A stretch of DNA of 12,403 nt from contig CAKONX010000035.1 in the NCBI GenBank assembly GCA_934098345.1, positions 1-12,403 of the forward strand, written 5' to 3'. Every line of letters starts with the position of its first letter. Position 1 is the first letter of the stretch. The notes beneath the pieces were generated by a model. That model saw nothing but the letters and a program-made list of their open reading frames with translations, made no database searches and was not told the origin of the DNA. The DNA comes from an uncultured Bacilli bacterium. GTDB taxonomy: Bacteria; Bacillota_I; Bacilli_A; RF39; UBA660. Below, one piece after another: positions 12,332 through 12,403 of the stretch. The translations under genes and the position numbers were made by a program.

Positions 12332-12403
12332 TGAACCCCAAAAGTTGGACAGTTTATTAATAGTTTCTAATTAGAGGATTGTAACCTGTAATTTACGGGT
12401 GAC
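12332..12403 (+). mobile_element. Left end of an IS3-family (IS150-type) insertion sequence
   Basis: TGAACCCCAAAAGTTGGACA (12332-12351) is the terminal inverted repeat typical of IS150-group IS3 elements, opening with TG. The A/T-rich leader and the GAGGATTGTAACC and ACGGGTGAC stretches (12375-12403) are what I recall from the untranslated start of these elements, ahead of orfA. The transposase lies beyond the window. ACTGA is repeated just outside the end (ACTGAACTGAACCCC), which may include a target duplication. Confidence 0.75.

Noticed and set aside
1..12403. CRISPR array, rRNA or phage structural module
   Set aside because: No regularly spaced direct repeats, no rRNA-like conserved blocks and no capsid, portal or terminase genes are seen.

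Overview
The window is about 70% A+T. Its Gram-positive signs are strong AGGAGG-type ribosome binding sites, hairpin/T-run terminators, a lipoprotein, a sortase-type surface protein, and IS3, IS30 and Mob/Pre relics. It looks like chromosomal accessory DNA of a low-GC Firmicute, possibly a gut member of the Bacilli/Erysipelotrichia/Mollicutes side. Two genes carry an in-frame TGA where the protein clearly continues. One of these is exactly at the tryptophan expected after the HG/HC motif of an RBBP9/YdeN hydrolase. No gene here has an unambiguous TGA stop. This allows TGA=Trp (genetic code 4). However, about 40 other tryptophans are all TGG, so two independent TGG-to-TGA nonsense mutations remain a real alternative.

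Left part (1-5.5 kb). After a hairpin cluster with a terminator (1-190) comes an unrecognised 212-residue protein. A leftward operon follows, reading from 3154 down to 1026: a three-pass membrane protein, a class I SAM methyltransferase and an RBBP9-like serine hydrolase with the TGA. Next are a small RNA-like element, the coiled-coil tail of a plasmid Mob/Pre relaxase, and a rightward operon. That operon encodes a HhH-GPD-like DNA glycosylase (second TGA), a YjjX/DUF84 non-canonical purine NTPase and a split-barrel flavoprotein. Two of the three gene products point to removal of damaged bases or nucleotides.

Middle (5.5-9.9 kb). A second small RNA-like element has the same layout as the first. 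It is followed by an IS30 transposase relic, a DUF2974/Mbeg1-like serine hydrolase, and a 516-residue secreted protein with a C-terminal NPKTYD sorting signal. Leftward lie a glycosyltransferase-2/TPR gene destroyed by an internal deletion, and a protein with a short collagen-like GXY tract.

Right part (9.9-12.4 kb). An excisionase-like protein, a small lipoprotein and a divergent XRE regulator resemble the regulatory end of a Tn916-like integrative element, but there is no integrase. Beyond it is a leftward NT5C-type nucleotidase that runs in frame into a nucleoside hydrolase domain. That second domain is broken by a TAA, a frameshift and a truncation at the edge of the element. The window ends inside the left end of an IS3/IS150-type insertion sequence. 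The number of relics (Mob tail, IS30, GT2, nucleoside hydrolase, ICE remnant, IS3) marks this as a turnover hotspot.
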